A DNA stretch of 64,000 nt, from positions 62,001-126,000 of the forward strand of contig MDLF01000074.1 of NCBI GenBank assembly GCA_001730095.1. Direction: 5' to 3'. This document shows, in pieces, positions 18,138-26,022 of the stretch. A program made the position numbers and the translations under genes. How positions within the stretch are numbered: position 1 is the first letter of the stretch; every line of letters begins with the position of its first letter. A model generated the notes under the pieces. That model was not told the DNA's origin, did no database searches, and was given only the letters and a program-made list of their open reading frames with translations. The DNA is from Rhodobacteraceae bacterium (ex Bugula neritina AB1) (lineage in GTDB: Bacteria > Pseudomonadota > Alphaproteobacteria > Rhodobacterales > Rhodobacteraceae).

Positions 18138-19172
18138 TCAGGCAGGCAGGTTGCGTGCCTGGGCAAAGGACAGCAGGCGCTTGCTGTCCTCATCCCACAG
18201 ATGCAGCCGTGCATTGGCCAGGCTTTCGCGGATCGTCATCCGGTTGCCTTCAGCCAGTTCTGCATGGTCGCGCAGCACTTCGGGCAGGCGGTAAAACGGG
18301 ATACGGCTGTAAAGATGGTGCACATGGTGAATGCCGATATTGGCGCTGAGCCATTGCAGCACTGGCGGCAGAACGTAATGGGAGCTGCCGTGCAGAGCGG
18401 CGTCATGCAGCTGCCAGTCCTCTTCCTGCTCCCATTGGGTGGTTTCGAACTGGTGCTGCACATAAAACAACCACAGGCCGGCAGTGGCGGCAATCAGCGT
18501 GGCAGGCAGGAAAATCAGCAGCAGCGGCATCAGCCCGCCGAAATACCAGATCAGCCCCAATGCGCCCAGGATTGACGCATTGGTGCCCATGGCGCTGATC
18601 CAATAGCGAAACTGGTCTGTCAGGCCGAAGGGAATCCGGTTTTGCAGAAAGAACAAATAGCCGGGGCCAATGGCGAACAAGGTCACAGGATGGCGGTAGA
18701 GGCGATAGACCAGACGGTCCCAGCGGCTGGCAGCGCGGTATTCGGCGACAGTCATGGTATGGATGTCGCCCATGCCGCGCTTGCCCAGGTTGCCATGGGT
18801 GCTGTGGTGAATCGAATGGGTGCGGCGCCAGACGTCGTAGGGCGTGAGTGTCAGCACGCCGATAATGCGGCCCGTCCAGTCGCTGACATGACGATTGGCA
18901 AAAAACGACCCGTGTCCACAATCGTGCTGGATGGTGAACAGGCGCAACAGAAAGGCAGCAATCAACACCGAAAGGGCCAGCGTCAGCCAGTAGCTGATCG
19001 ACAGCGACCACCATGCCAGCGCCCAGAGCAGTAGAAAAGGTACAACCGTTACCGCCAGCTCGAAACTGCTGCGCAGAGGGCTGGGGTCGCGGTATTGGGC
19101 CAGGATCTTGACCCAGTCGCGGGCGGTTTTCGCAGCCGCCAGCGGCTGGTCCGGTTCATCTGTCTTGCTCAT
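18138..19172 (-). CDS. Membrane fatty acid desaturase
   Basis: A 344-residue di-iron membrane desaturase. The three histidine boxes are present: HDCGHGSFF (about residue 90), HSIHHSTHGN (about 126) and HHVHHLYSRIP (about 283), with four or more hydrophobic helices between them. It introduces double bonds into acyl chains, or modifies a related lipid such as a carotenoid or hopanoid. Substrate and regiospecificity cannot be told from the boxes. It is transcribed alone, and a region of about 480 bp without a gene lies upstream. Confidence 0.9.
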   Translation of the reverse strand: MSKTDEPDQPLAAAKTARDWVKILAQYRDPSPLRSSFELAVTVVPFLLLWALAWWSLSISYWLTLALSVLIAAFLLRLFTIQHDCGHGSFFANRHVSDWTGRIIGVLTLTPYDVWRRTHSIHHSTHGNLGKRGMGDIHTMTVAEYRAASRWDRLVYRLYRHPVTLFAIGPGYLFFLQNRIPFGLTDQFRYWISAMGTNASILGALGLIWYFGGLMPLLLIFLPATLIAATAGLWLFYVQHQFETTQWEQEEDWQLHDAALHGSSHYVLPPVLQWLSANIGIHHVHHLYSRIPFYRLPEVLRDHAELAEGNRMTIRESLANARLHLWDEDSKRLLSFAQARNLPA

Positions 19173-19607
19173 ACGCCTGCCGTTTGTCTGTCTGTTAATG
19201 ACCGGATAGACGACTTACGCCGTGGAACAAGTAAAAAATTTACTGCCGACCCCTCATTTCCTCCGATTTTCCTGCGGCATTGCAGGAACGCCATTGTTTT
19301 TGGCGTAATGACGCAGCTGTCCTGCGGAAATTGCTGCAGGACAGGTGTTGCGGTCTGAGCTCCTGCCGTCAGCCGCGAGTCACGGACCGCGGTCTCTTTC
19401 AGCTGCCTGGATTTGGAAGGAGGCTTTGCCTTCAGCGTTGTGTTTTTGGGCGCGGTCGCCGTTACGCCGCACTGTCAGACAGCGATTGTGGCCGCCGTCT
19501 TTGGGCATCGAAACGCAGAATTGCGAGCTGTTGCGGGGGCAGGTCTATGCCCATCTTCTGGGGGGCATGAATGTGGCGGGGCGGCTGTTGGAAGGCCCAC
19601 AAACGCC
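19173..19607. other. Gene-free stretch upstream of the desaturase
   Basis: No convincing coding frame, RNA or repeat is visible. Short open frames on the + strand lack ribosome sites and have odd composition. The right-hand end must contain the desaturase promoter (near 19200), and the left boundary of the mmsA terminator lies at 19608. The middle may be a decayed gene. Confidence 0.5.
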
Positions 19608-19637
19608 AAAAGGCCCCGGAAGATCCGGGGCCTTTTC
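19608..19637 (-). terminator. Rho-independent terminator of mmsA
   Basis: AAAGGCCCCGG pairs with CCGGGGCCTTT over a 5-nt loop. Read leftward, the stem is followed by a U-run. It lies 19 bp after the mmsA stop codon. Confidence 0.88.
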
Positions 19638-19655
19638 CTGTTATATAACCGTTGG

Positions 19656-21155
19656 TTAGTCCATGGCTTTGAAGTTGAACTCGCCGCCTTCCTTGATGCC
19701 TGAGGGCCAGCGGGAGGTCACGGTTTTGGTGCGGGTGTAGAACTTGAAGCTATCAGGGCCGTGCTGGTTCAGGTCACCGAACATGGATTTCTTCCAGCCA
19801 CCAAAAGTGTGATAGGCCAGCGGCACCGGGATCGGCACGTTGATGCCAACCATGCCGATGTTCACGCGGCTTGCGAAATCGCGAGCAGTATCGCCGTCCC
19901 GGGTAAAGATCGCGGTGCCGTTGCCGTACTCATGGTCCATCGCCAGCTTCAAAGCTTCCTCGTAAGTGCCTGCGCGCACTGTCGAAAGAACCGGGCCGAA
20001 GATTTCCTGCTTGTAGATTTCCATGTCGGTGGTGACATGGTCGAACAGGTGAGCACCAACAAAGAAACCGTCCTCGTAGCCCTGCAGTTTGAAGTCGCGG
20101 TTGTCGACCACCAATTTGGCGCCTTGATCAACACCGGACTGGATCAGACCCAGAATGCGCTCTTTGGCGGCTGCGGTGACAACCGGGCCCAGATCAACAT
20201 CATTGCCGGCGGTATAGGGGCCGACCTTCAGTTTCTCGATACGCGGGATCAGCTTTTCGATCAGCTTGTCGGCGGTTTCCTCGCCGACCGGAACGGCAAC
20301 CGAGATCGCCATGCAGCGTTCGCCTGCCGCGCCGAAGCCGGCACCGACCAGCGCGTCGGCAGCCTGGTCCAGGTCGGCATCGGGCATCACGATCATGTGG
20401 TTCTTGGCGCCGCCGAAGCACTGGGCGCGCTTGCCGTTGGCGGTGGCGCGGGAATAGATGTACTGCGCAATCGGGGTGGAGCCCACAAAGGACACGCCCT
20501 GGATGATTTCGCTGTCCAGAATGGTATCCACGGCTTCCTTGTCGCCGTTCACCACCTGGAAAACGCCATCGGGCAGGCCGGCCTCGATGAACAGTTCCGC
20601 CAGCATCAGCGGCACGGAAGGGTCGCGCTCGGAGGGTTTCAGAACCACGGCGTTGCCGCAGGCCAGCGCCGGGCCGACGTGCCACAGCGGCATCATCGCA
20701 GGGAAGTTGAAGGGCATGATCGAACCGACAACGCCCAGCGGCTGGCGCATGGAATGCATGTCGATGCCGGAGCCAGCGCTGTCGGTGAATTCACCCTTCA
20801 GCATCTGCGGCGCACCGATGCAGTATTCGATCACTTCCAGGCCACGCTGCAGGTCGCCCTTGGCGTCCGGGATGGTCTTGCCGTGCTCGCGGCTCAGCGC
20901 CTCTGCCAGCTTGTCCATGTCGCGGTTCATCAGACCGACCATCGCCATCATCACACGGGCGCGTTTCTGCGGGTTGGTGGCGCCCCATGCAGGCTGCGCG
21001 GCGGCGGCTTTTTCGATCGCATCGGTGGTTTCCGCAGCGCTGGCCATCGGGCACTGATACTGCACCTCACCGGTTGCGGGATTGAAAACATCGTCAAAAC
21101 GGCCCGAGGTGCCGGAGACCAGTTTGCCGTTAATAAAATGGCCGAGTTCTTTCAT
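19656..21155 (-). CDS. mmsA: Methylmalonate-semialdehyde dehydrogenase (CoA-acylating)
   Basis: A 499-residue aldehyde dehydrogenase of the MmsA class, converting methylmalonate semialdehyde to propionyl-CoA as the last valine-specific step. The nucleotide-binding region is QGVSFVGSTPIAQYIYS. The nucleophilic Cys lies in AAGERCMAISVAVPVG (about residue 285), and the MmsA-specific FGGAKNHMIVMPDADL precedes it. The C-terminus GGWKKSMFGDLNQHGPDS is typical. It is separate from the mmsB operon and divergent from a LysR gene. A GTTANCGCCA motif lies 104 bp upstream. Confidence 0.96.
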   Translation of the reverse strand: MKELGHFINGKLVSGTSGRFDDVFNPATGEVQYQCPMASAAETTDAIEKAAAAQPAWGATNPQKRARVMMAMVGLMNRDMDKLAEALSREHGKTIPDAKGDLQRGLEVIEYCIGAPQMLKGEFTDSAGSGIDMHSMRQPLGVVGSIMPFNFPAMMPLWHVGPALACGNAVVLKPSERDPSVPLMLAELFIEAGLPDGVFQVVNGDKEAVDTILDSEIIQGVSFVGSTPIAQYIYSRATANGKRAQCFGGAKNHMIVMPDADLDQAADALVGAGFGAAGERCMAISVAVPVGEETADKLIEKLIPRIEKLKVGPYTAGNDVDLGPVVTAAAKERILGLIQSGVDQGAKLVVDNRDFKLQGYEDGFFVGAHLFDHVTTDMEIYKQEIFGPVLSTVRAGTYEEALKLAMDHEYGNGTAIFTRDGDTARDFASRVNIGMVGINVPIPVPLAYHTFGGWKKSMFGDLNQHGPDSFKFYTRTKTVTSRWPSGIKEGGEFNFKAMD

Positions 21156-21251
21156 CGGATCCTCCTGTGTTCATCTTGGGTCTATCGTAGGCTTGCAAAA
21201 AACATCGGAAAAGAGGAAACATTTCAAAGAGGCTTTGCAGGAACGCAAAAG

Positions 21252-21268
21252 GTTAACGTGGCGTTAAC
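21252..21268. promoter_or_regulatory. Inverted repeat between mmsA and lysR (CtrA-like / GTTANCGCCA)
   Basis: GTTAACGTGGCGTTAAC has perfect 7-bp arms around TGG. It satisfies the CtrA full-site consensus TTAA-N7-TTAA. On the mmsA strand it also contains GTTAACGCCA, the motif seen before gap and tkt. It is 25 bp before the lysR start and 97-113 bp before mmsA. Confidence 0.55.
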
Positions 21269-21292
21269 AGAATAAACGGAGGACCCGGGCCG

Positions 21293-22189
21293 ATGGATCC
21301 GCAGTGGGATGATATGAAAGTGTTTTTGGCGGTGGCACGGGAGGCGAGCCTGTCAGGGGCTGGCCGTGTGCTCAAGATGGACCCCGCCACTGTTGGCCGC
21401 CGGATCGCCCGGTTCGAGGCGGCGCTGGAAACGCCGCTGTTCGTGAAATCCCCGCAGGGCTATGCGCTCAGCGCGGCCGGCGACCGGTTGCTGGTCCATG
21501 CCGAAGCTGCAGAACAGGCGATGCGGGCAGGGGCGGAAGCACTGAGCGGGCCAAGCGACACCATGTCCGGCCAGATCCGCATCGGTGCGCCAGACGGTAG
21601 CGCGAATTACATTCTGCCCCAGGTCTGCGCGCAGATTGCAGAAGCCAATCCGGACCTCGATATCCAGATCGTTGCGCTGCCGCGGGTGATCAACCTCAGC
21701 CGCCGTGAAGCGGATATGGCGGTTACGGTCAGTGCGCCAACGGCCGGCAAACTGCTGGTGCAAAAGATTTGTGATTACAGGCTGCATCTGGTTGCCTCGC
21801 GTCATTATCTGAAGGACCGGCCGCCGATCGAAAGGCTGGAGGACCTGAAGGGCCATAAGATGATCGGCTATATCCCCGACATGATCTTTGACAAGGAACT
21901 GGATTATCTGAACGACATCGGTGTCGAACGGGTGGCGCTGGCCTCCAATTCTGTGTCGGTACAGATCAAGATGGCGGCACAGGGCACCGCGATCTGTGTG
22001 GCGCATGATTTCAGCCTGCCGGCCCACCGGATGCTGCGCAAGATCCTGACCGATAAGGTGAGCCTGACCCGCAGTTTCCATCTGGTGCGCCATCAGGGTG
22101 ACCAGCGCAGCGAGCGGCTGAACCGTTTTGCCCAAGCTTTGTCCAAGGGGATCCGCGACGAGGTGGCCCGGCTGGAAGCCTTGACTTAA
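21293..22189 (+). CDS. LysR-family regulator, divergent from mmsA
   Basis: A 298-residue LysR-type transcription factor. Residues 6-64 form the winged helix-turn-helix (MKVFLAVAREASLSGAGRVL, with the recognition helix in MDPATVGRRIARFE). Residues 90-290 form the periplasmic-binding-protein-like effector domain. Its divergence from mmsA makes control of valine or propionate metabolism a reasonable inference. GGAGG precedes the ATG by 10 nt, and a palindrome sits 25 bp upstream, where LysR proteins often autoregulate. Confidence 0.88.
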   Translation: MDPQWDDMKVFLAVAREASLSGAGRVLKMDPATVGRRIARFEAALETPLFVKSPQGYALSAAGDRLLVHAEAAEQAMRAGAEALSGPSDTMSGQIRIGAPDGSANYILPQVCAQIAEANPDLDIQIVALPRVINLSRREADMAVTVSAPTAGKLLVQKICDYRLHLVASRHYLKDRPPIERLEDLKGHKMIGYIPDMIFDKELDYLNDIGVERVALASNSVSVQIKMAAQGTAICVAHDFSLPAHRMLRKILTDKVSLTRSFHLVRHQGDQRSERLNRFAQALSKGIRDEVARLEALT

Positions 22190-22243
22190 AGCTGTGTTGC
22201 GGCACAGTTATTTGTAATGCATTTTTTCCCGGAGGAGCCCAGA

Positions 22244-22681
22244 GTGCTTGTTCAAGAGATTTTAAAGTCAAAGGCCGGAACGGGTGTTGTCACCGTTGCA
22301 CTGCATGCGAGCCTCGCTGAAGCTGCAAAAGTTTTAGCGGACAACCGTTTTGGCACCGTGGTGGTCTCTGCTGATGGCGAATACCCGGACGGTATCTTGT
22401 CGGAGCGTGACATCGTGCGAGAGCTTGCCAAGGCCGGCGCTGCCTGTCTTGAGGAGCCGGTCAGCGGTTACATGACCAAAGAGCTGGTCACCTGCACCAG
22501 CCAGTCCAACGTCGCGGAAGTTCTGAAGCAGATGACCGAAGGCCGGTTCCGGCATATGCCGGTTGTGGAAATCGACGGAAAGCTTGTCGGGATTATTACC
22601 CTGGGCGATGCTGTCAAGGCGCAGCTGGCCCAGGTTGCGATGGAAAAAGACGCGCTGCAGGATATGATCATGGGCCACTGA
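22244..22681 (+). CDS. CBS-domain protein
   Basis: A 145-residue cytoplasmic protein made of two CBS motifs (about residues 8-60 and 72-128: GILSERDIVREL and RHMPVVEIDGKLVGIITLGD). Such pairs bind adenosine nucleotides and regulate partner proteins. The start is GTG at 22244, with GGAGG eight bases upstream; an ATG at 22217 would lie upstream of that site. No effector domain is fused. It is preceded by lysR and followed 114 bp later by coaD. Confidence 0.88.
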   Translation: MLVQEILKSKAGTGVVTVALHASLAEAAKVLADNRFGTVVVSADGEYPDGILSERDIVRELAKAGAACLEEPVSGYMTKELVTCTSQSNVAEVLKQMTEGRFRHMPVVEIDGKLVGIITLGDAVKAQLAQVAMEKDALQDMIMGH

Positions 22682-22795
22682 GCCCACGTGGGTCACACGG
22701 CCGCAGGCGCGATTTACGTAATTCTGCCCTCTTGCATCCGCGGCGGCAAATATGTTTGCGTGTGCAGAAATTACTGACAAGGCAGGAGGCCGCCC

Positions 22796-23296
22796 ATGCG
22801 CGTTGGTCTGTATCCCGGCACTTTTGACCCGATCACCATCGGGCATATCGACATCATCCGCCGCGCCAGCGCGCTGGTGGACAAACTGGTGATCGGCGTC
22901 GCCATCAACCGCGACAAAGGTCCGTTGTTCACACTGGAAGAGCGGGTCGAAATGATCGAGGCGGAATGCGCCAAGCTGAGCCGGGAAACCGGAACAGAGA
23001 TCATCGCGCATCCGTTCGAGAATCTGCTGATCGACTGCGCCCGCGATGTCGGCGCCCAGATCATCGTGCGCGGCCTGCGTGCTGTTGCCGATTTCGAGTA
23101 TGAGTTTCAGATGGTCGGGATGAACCGGGCGCTGGACAGTTCGGTTGAGACAGTCTTTCTGATGGCGGAAGCGCGGCATCAGGCGATTGCCTCGAAACTG
23201 GTCAAGGAAATCGCCCGGCTTGACGGCGACGTGTCGAAATTCGTCACCCCGCTGGTCAAGGACAGGCTGCTGGAGCGTCTGGGCAAGACCAGCTGA
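22796..23296 (+). CDS. coaD: Phosphopantetheine adenylyltransferase
   Basis: A 166-residue nucleotidyltransferase catalysing the penultimate step of coenzyme A synthesis (4'-phosphopantetheine + ATP to dephospho-CoA). The motif GTFDPITIGHIDII (residues 8-21) holds the conserved H-x-x-H-like site, and RGLRAVADFEYEFQM is the second conserved block. The third, ASKLVKEIARLDGDVS, carries the alphaproteobacterial variant of the usual ISST motif. GGCAGGAGG lies before the ATG. A 9-bp stem-loop follows directly. Confidence 0.97.
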   Translation: MRVGLYPGTFDPITIGHIDIIRRASALVDKLVIGVAINRDKGPLFTLEERVEMIEAECAKLSRETGTEIIAHPFENLLIDCARDVGAQIIVRGLRAVADFEYEFQMVGMNRALDSSVETVFLMAEARHQAIASKLVKEIARLDGDVSKFVTPLVKDRLLERLGKTS

Positions 23297-23300
23297 ACTG

Positions 23301-23328
23301 GCGTGGCGCCCCCTGCTGAGCGCCACGC
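23301..23328 (+). terminator. Stem-loop after coaD
   Basis: GCGTGGCGC pairs perfectly with GCGCCACGC over a 10-nt loop, starting 5 bp past the coaD stop. It has no U-run, so it is a weak terminator or an RNA-stabilising hairpin. Confidence 0.55.
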
Positions 23329-23352
23329 GCTCCACAGGCCGACACGGGGGGA

Positions 23353-23403
23353 GGGGCGCTGCCCCTCTTGGCCGCAGGCCAATTCACCCCGGGGTATTTT
23401 GCA
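23353..23403. repeat. Intergenic repeat family A, copy 2
   Basis: Near-identical to 8508-8559: GGGGCGCTGCCCCTCTTGGC, then GGCCAATTCACCCCGG and GTATTTTGCA. The difference lies in the loop between the TTGGCC and GGCCAA arms (GCA instead of TGT) and one base later. Confidence 0.85.
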
Positions 23404-23465
23404 CCAGAAAGAAGCAAAACTGGAATTGATGGCCCCGAAATCGTCGGCGGGTGGCAGATGGGCGA

Positions 23466-23609
23466 TCAGCGCCAGAAGGCGATCCAGTCGATCAGGGCAA
23501 AAAATTTCTTACCGAGAAAGATCATATGCTGGTCGCCGAACAGGGCGATGTCAAAAACAGTGGCCGCGATCAAGAACAGCCCGAGGTAGATGGCAATCCG
23601 GTTGGTCAT
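23466..23609 (-). CDS. 47-residue single-TM protein downstream of gap
   Basis: A short gene with ATG at 23609, GGAG five bases upstream, and stop at 23466. The protein begins MTNRIAIYLGLFLIAATVF, which spans the membrane. It continues with a Gly-Asp-Gln-His turn, a Lys-Lys basic patch and a Trp/Phe-rich amphipathic end (IDWIAFWR). Codon choice is like its neighbours. It lies on the same strand as gap, behind the gap terminator. Its function is unknown; the size and topology fit small inner-membrane proteins that bind larger complexes. Confidence 0.65.
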   Translation of the reverse strand: MTNRIAIYLGLFLIAATVFDIALFGDQHMIFLGKKFFALIDWIAFWR

Positions 23610-23626
23610 GAAAGCTCCGCCGCAAA

Positions 23627-23661
23627 TGAAAACGCCCGCCCAGATAACCTGAGCGGGCGCG
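23627..23661 (-). terminator. Terminator of gap
   Basis: CGCCCGC (23633-23639) pairs with GCGGGCG (23653-23659) over a 13-nt loop. Read leftward, it is followed by GTTTTC, within 60 bp of the gap stop. Read-through would reach the 47-residue gene. Confidence 0.7.
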
Positions 23662-23684
23662 AAGTCTCAAGGGGGAGTGGGCGT

Positions 23685-24686
23685 TTAGCCCAGTTTGCCC
23701 ATGGCGACGGCGACATCGGCCATGCGCACCGAGAAACCCCATTCGTTGTCATACCAGGCCAGCACGCGCACCATACGGTCCTCGACCACGCGGGTCTGGT
23801 CCGGCGCGAAGATCGAGCTTTCCGGGGAGTGGTTGAAGTCGGTGGAGACCAGCGGCGCCGGCTCATAGCCCAGAACACCCTTCATCGGGCCTTCAGCGGC
23901 TTCCTGAACGGCGGCGTTGATCTGCTCGGCGGTCACGTCACGGCCGGCGCGGAAGGTCAGGTCCACGGCGGAGACATTCGGGGTCGGCACGCGGATGGCG
24001 GAACCGTCCAGGCGGCCTTTCAGGTTCGGCAGCACTTCACCCAGCGCCTTGGCAGCGCCGGTCGAGGTCGGGATCATCGACATGGCGGCAGCGCGGGCGC
24101 GGTACAGGTCCTTGTGGCGGCGATCCAGGGTCGGCTGGTCGCCGGTGTAGGCGTGGATGGTGGTCATGATACCATGTTCGATGCCAAAGGCCTCATCCAG
24201 CACTTTGGCCAGCGGCGCCAGGCAGTTGGTGGTGCAGGAGCCGTTGGAGATCATGGTGTCGCCGGCTTCCAGCTGGTCGTCGTTGACGCCGTAAACGATG
24301 GTTTTGTCGACGTTCTTGCCGGGGGCGGACAGCAGCACTTTCCTTGCACCACGCTCCAGATGCGCCTTGGCTTTTTCGCCGTCGTTGAATTTGCCGGTGC
24401 ATTCCAGAACCACGTCGCAGCCCGACCAGTCCAGTTCAGCCATGTCGTAGGTCGAGAACATCTGCATGTCGCCGCGGCCCAGGTTCATGGTGCCGTCGCC
24501 GAGGGTGACCTCGCCGGGGAAACGGCCATGCACGGAGTCGTATTTGATCAGATGCGCGGCTGTGTCCAGCGGGCCGGTGGCGTTCACCTTGATCACTTCG
24601 ATGTCGTCGCGGCCCGAGGCGGCAATGTGCGACAGGGTGCAGCGGCCGATGCGGCCAAAACCGTTGATCCCGACTTTGATGGTCAT
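23685..24686 (-). CDS. gap: Glyceraldehyde-3-phosphate dehydrogenase
   Basis: A 333-residue phosphorylating GAPDH. The Rossmann motif GINGFGRIG is at residues 6-14. The nucleophile is C151 in SNGSCTTNCLAPL, and the catalytic His follows in the EHGIMTTIHAYTGDQ region. At the end of the second beta-strand the protein reads VNATGP, with Ala where NAD-specific enzymes carry Asp; this is seen in NADP-using gluconeogenic forms, so mixed or NADP specificity is plausible. Upstream (24776-24863) is an array of four operator-like sites. Its neighbours are tkt and coaD, not the usual pgk. Confidence 0.96.
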   Translation of the reverse strand: MTIKVGINGFGRIGRCTLSHIAASGRDDIEVIKVNATGPLDTAAHLIKYDSVHGRFPGEVTLGDGTMNLGRGDMQMFSTYDMAELDWSGCDVVLECTGKFNDGEKAKAHLERGARKVLLSAPGKNVDKTIVYGVNDDQLEAGDTMISNGSCTTNCLAPLAKVLDEAFGIEHGIMTTIHAYTGDQPTLDRRHKDLYRARAAAMSMIPTSTGAAKALGEVLPNLKGRLDGSAIRVPTPNVSAVDLTFRAGRDVTAEQINAAVQEAAEGPMKGVLGYEPAPLVSTDFNHSPESSIFAPDQTRVVEDRMVRVLAWYDNEWGFSVRMADVAVAMGKLG

Positions 24687-24775
24687 GAGTACGTCTCCAA
24701 GCGAGCAAAACCTTTGGCGCCATATAGACCGGGGCGGATGTGGTCTAAAGGGGTAAAAGCGGCATTAAATGAAAC

Positions 24776-24863
24776 TGTTAGCGCAAAATGCGCACGGTGG
24801 CGCTAACGGTTTTCGCCGGTGGCGGTAACGGAGTTTTACGACCCGCAGGCGGTGGCGCTAACG
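24776..24863. promoter_or_regulatory. Four-site operator array upstream of gap
   Basis: Four copies of a 14-bp element with a central CG are spaced 19, 22 and 33 bp centre to centre. On the gap strand the three distal copies read GTTAGCGCCA, GTTACCGCCA and GTTAGCGCCA. The one nearest gap has its half-site in the opposite orientation, TGTTAGCG on the + strand. Outer arms GTTAGCGC/GCGCTAAC (24777-24784, 24800-24807) form a perfect inverted pair. The array lies 90-177 bp before the gap start, and the DUF808 gene starts 67 bp to its right. Confidence 0.6.
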
Positions 24864-24930
24864 CTTGTGCTGCGGCGCGGAAGCAGGCAGATTGGCCCGC
24901 AAAACGCGGACAGGATTTGAGGAATTAGGC

Positions 24931-25902
24931 ATGAGCGGTTTACTGGCGCTTCTGGATGATGTGGCAGGAATTGCCAAGGTTGCAGCGGCCTCGGTCGACG
25001 ATGTGGCAGCGGCTGCGGGTAAGGCCGGGGCCAAGACCGCAGGGGTGATCATTGACGATGCGGCGGTGACGCCCAAGTATCTGCAGGGTTTTGCCCCTGC
25101 GCGCGAGCTGCCGATCATCTGGCGTATCACCCGCGGGTCACTATTCAACAAGCTGATCCTGTTGATGCCGGTTGCCATGTTGCTGGCCAATTTTGCGCCT
25201 TGGCTGATTACGCCCTTACTGATGCTGGGCGGATCATACCTGTGTTTTGAAGGCGCCGAGAAAGTCTTTCACGTGCTGTTTCCGCATGCGAGCCACGAGA
25301 TTGAGCAGGACATGAGCGTCAAAGATCCTGGCCATCTGGAGGAACAGAAGATCAAAGGCGCGATCAAGACCGATTTCATCCTGTCGGCTGAGATCATGAC
25401 CATTGCGCTGGCCGCCATTGAGGCGCCGAATGTCTGGATGCAGGCGGCAACACTGGCGGTGGTGGCCATTGGCGTGACGGTTGCGGTCTATGGCTCGGTC
25501 GCGGTGATCGTAAAGATGGACGACGTAGGCCTGTATCTGGCGGGTAACGCACCGACGCCTGTGGGGCGTGGGCTGGGGCGCGGGCTGGTCAAGTTCATGC
25601 CAGTGCTGATGTGGATCCTGTCCGTGGTCGGTACAGCCGCGATGCTGTGGGTCGGCGGCTCCATCGTTATTCACGGGCTGGAGGTGCTGGGCTTTGGCTG
25701 GCTGGGCCACCACATTCACGACTGGGCCTATGCCGTTGGCCATGCGGTGCCTGCCGCCTGGGAAGGCTTTGCCGAGTGGACAGCCAAGGCGACGATGGAC
25801 GGGGTGTTCGGGGTTGCCTGGGGGCTGGTGCTGATCCCGCTGGCGACCAAGGTTGTGGGGCCGGTGATTGCGGCGGTTTCCGGGAAGAAGGCCAGCCATT
25901 GA
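24931..25902 (+). CDS. DUF808 family membrane protein
   Basis: A 323-residue inner-membrane protein of the DUF808 (YedI) family: MSGLLALLDDVAGIAKVAAAS, then VDDVAAAAGKAG and the signature DDAAVTPKYLQGF near residue 45. Six or seven hydrophobic helices follow, with the conserved loops FEGAEKVFHVLFPHASHE and HHIHDWAYAVGH. Biological role is unknown. The ATG at 24931 has GAGG nine bases upstream. It is divergent from gap, so the operator array may serve both genes. Confidence 0.88.
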   Translation: MSGLLALLDDVAGIAKVAAASVDDVAAAAGKAGAKTAGVIIDDAAVTPKYLQGFAPARELPIIWRITRGSLFNKLILLMPVAMLLANFAPWLITPLLMLGGSYLCFEGAEKVFHVLFPHASHEIEQDMSVKDPGHLEEQKIKGAIKTDFILSAEIMTIALAAIEAPNVWMQAATLAVVAIGVTVAVYGSVAVIVKMDDVGLYLAGNAPTPVGRGLGRGLVKFMPVLMWILSVVGTAAMLWVGGSIVIHGLEVLGFGWLGHHIHDWAYAVGHAVPAAWEGFAEWTAKATMDGVFGVAWGLVLIPLATKVVGPVIAAVSGKKASH

Positions 25903-25908
25903 GCGAAA

Positions 25909-25929
25909 TGCCCGTGCAAAGCACGGGCA
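25909..25929 (+). terminator. Hairpin after the DUF808 gene
   Basis: TGCCCGTGC pairs perfectly with GCACGGGCA over a 3-nt AAA loop, beginning 6 bp past the stop codon. It lacks a U-run and is followed by further GC-rich short palindromes to about 25990. Confidence 0.6.
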
Positions 25930-26022
25930 GCGCCCGTACCGCCCCCACGGGGAAGGCGCTTTACGCCCACCCCTCGGCCCGGGCGCCGGTAAATACTCAC
26001 GCACAGTGTTGCCTCTGGCGAG

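Noticed and set aside
19280-19703. Short + strand open frames between the desaturase gene and mmsA
   Set aside because: No ribosome site, no conserved-looking protein, and the frames run into the mmsA terminator and gene.
19761-21275. A 504-codon open frame on the + strand opposite mmsA
   Set aside because: It is antisense to a complete mmsA and has composition typical of non-coding mirror frames.
22334-23335. A 333-codon open frame on the - strand across the CBS protein gene and coaD
   Set aside because: Both opposite-strand genes have clear family motifs; this frame has none.
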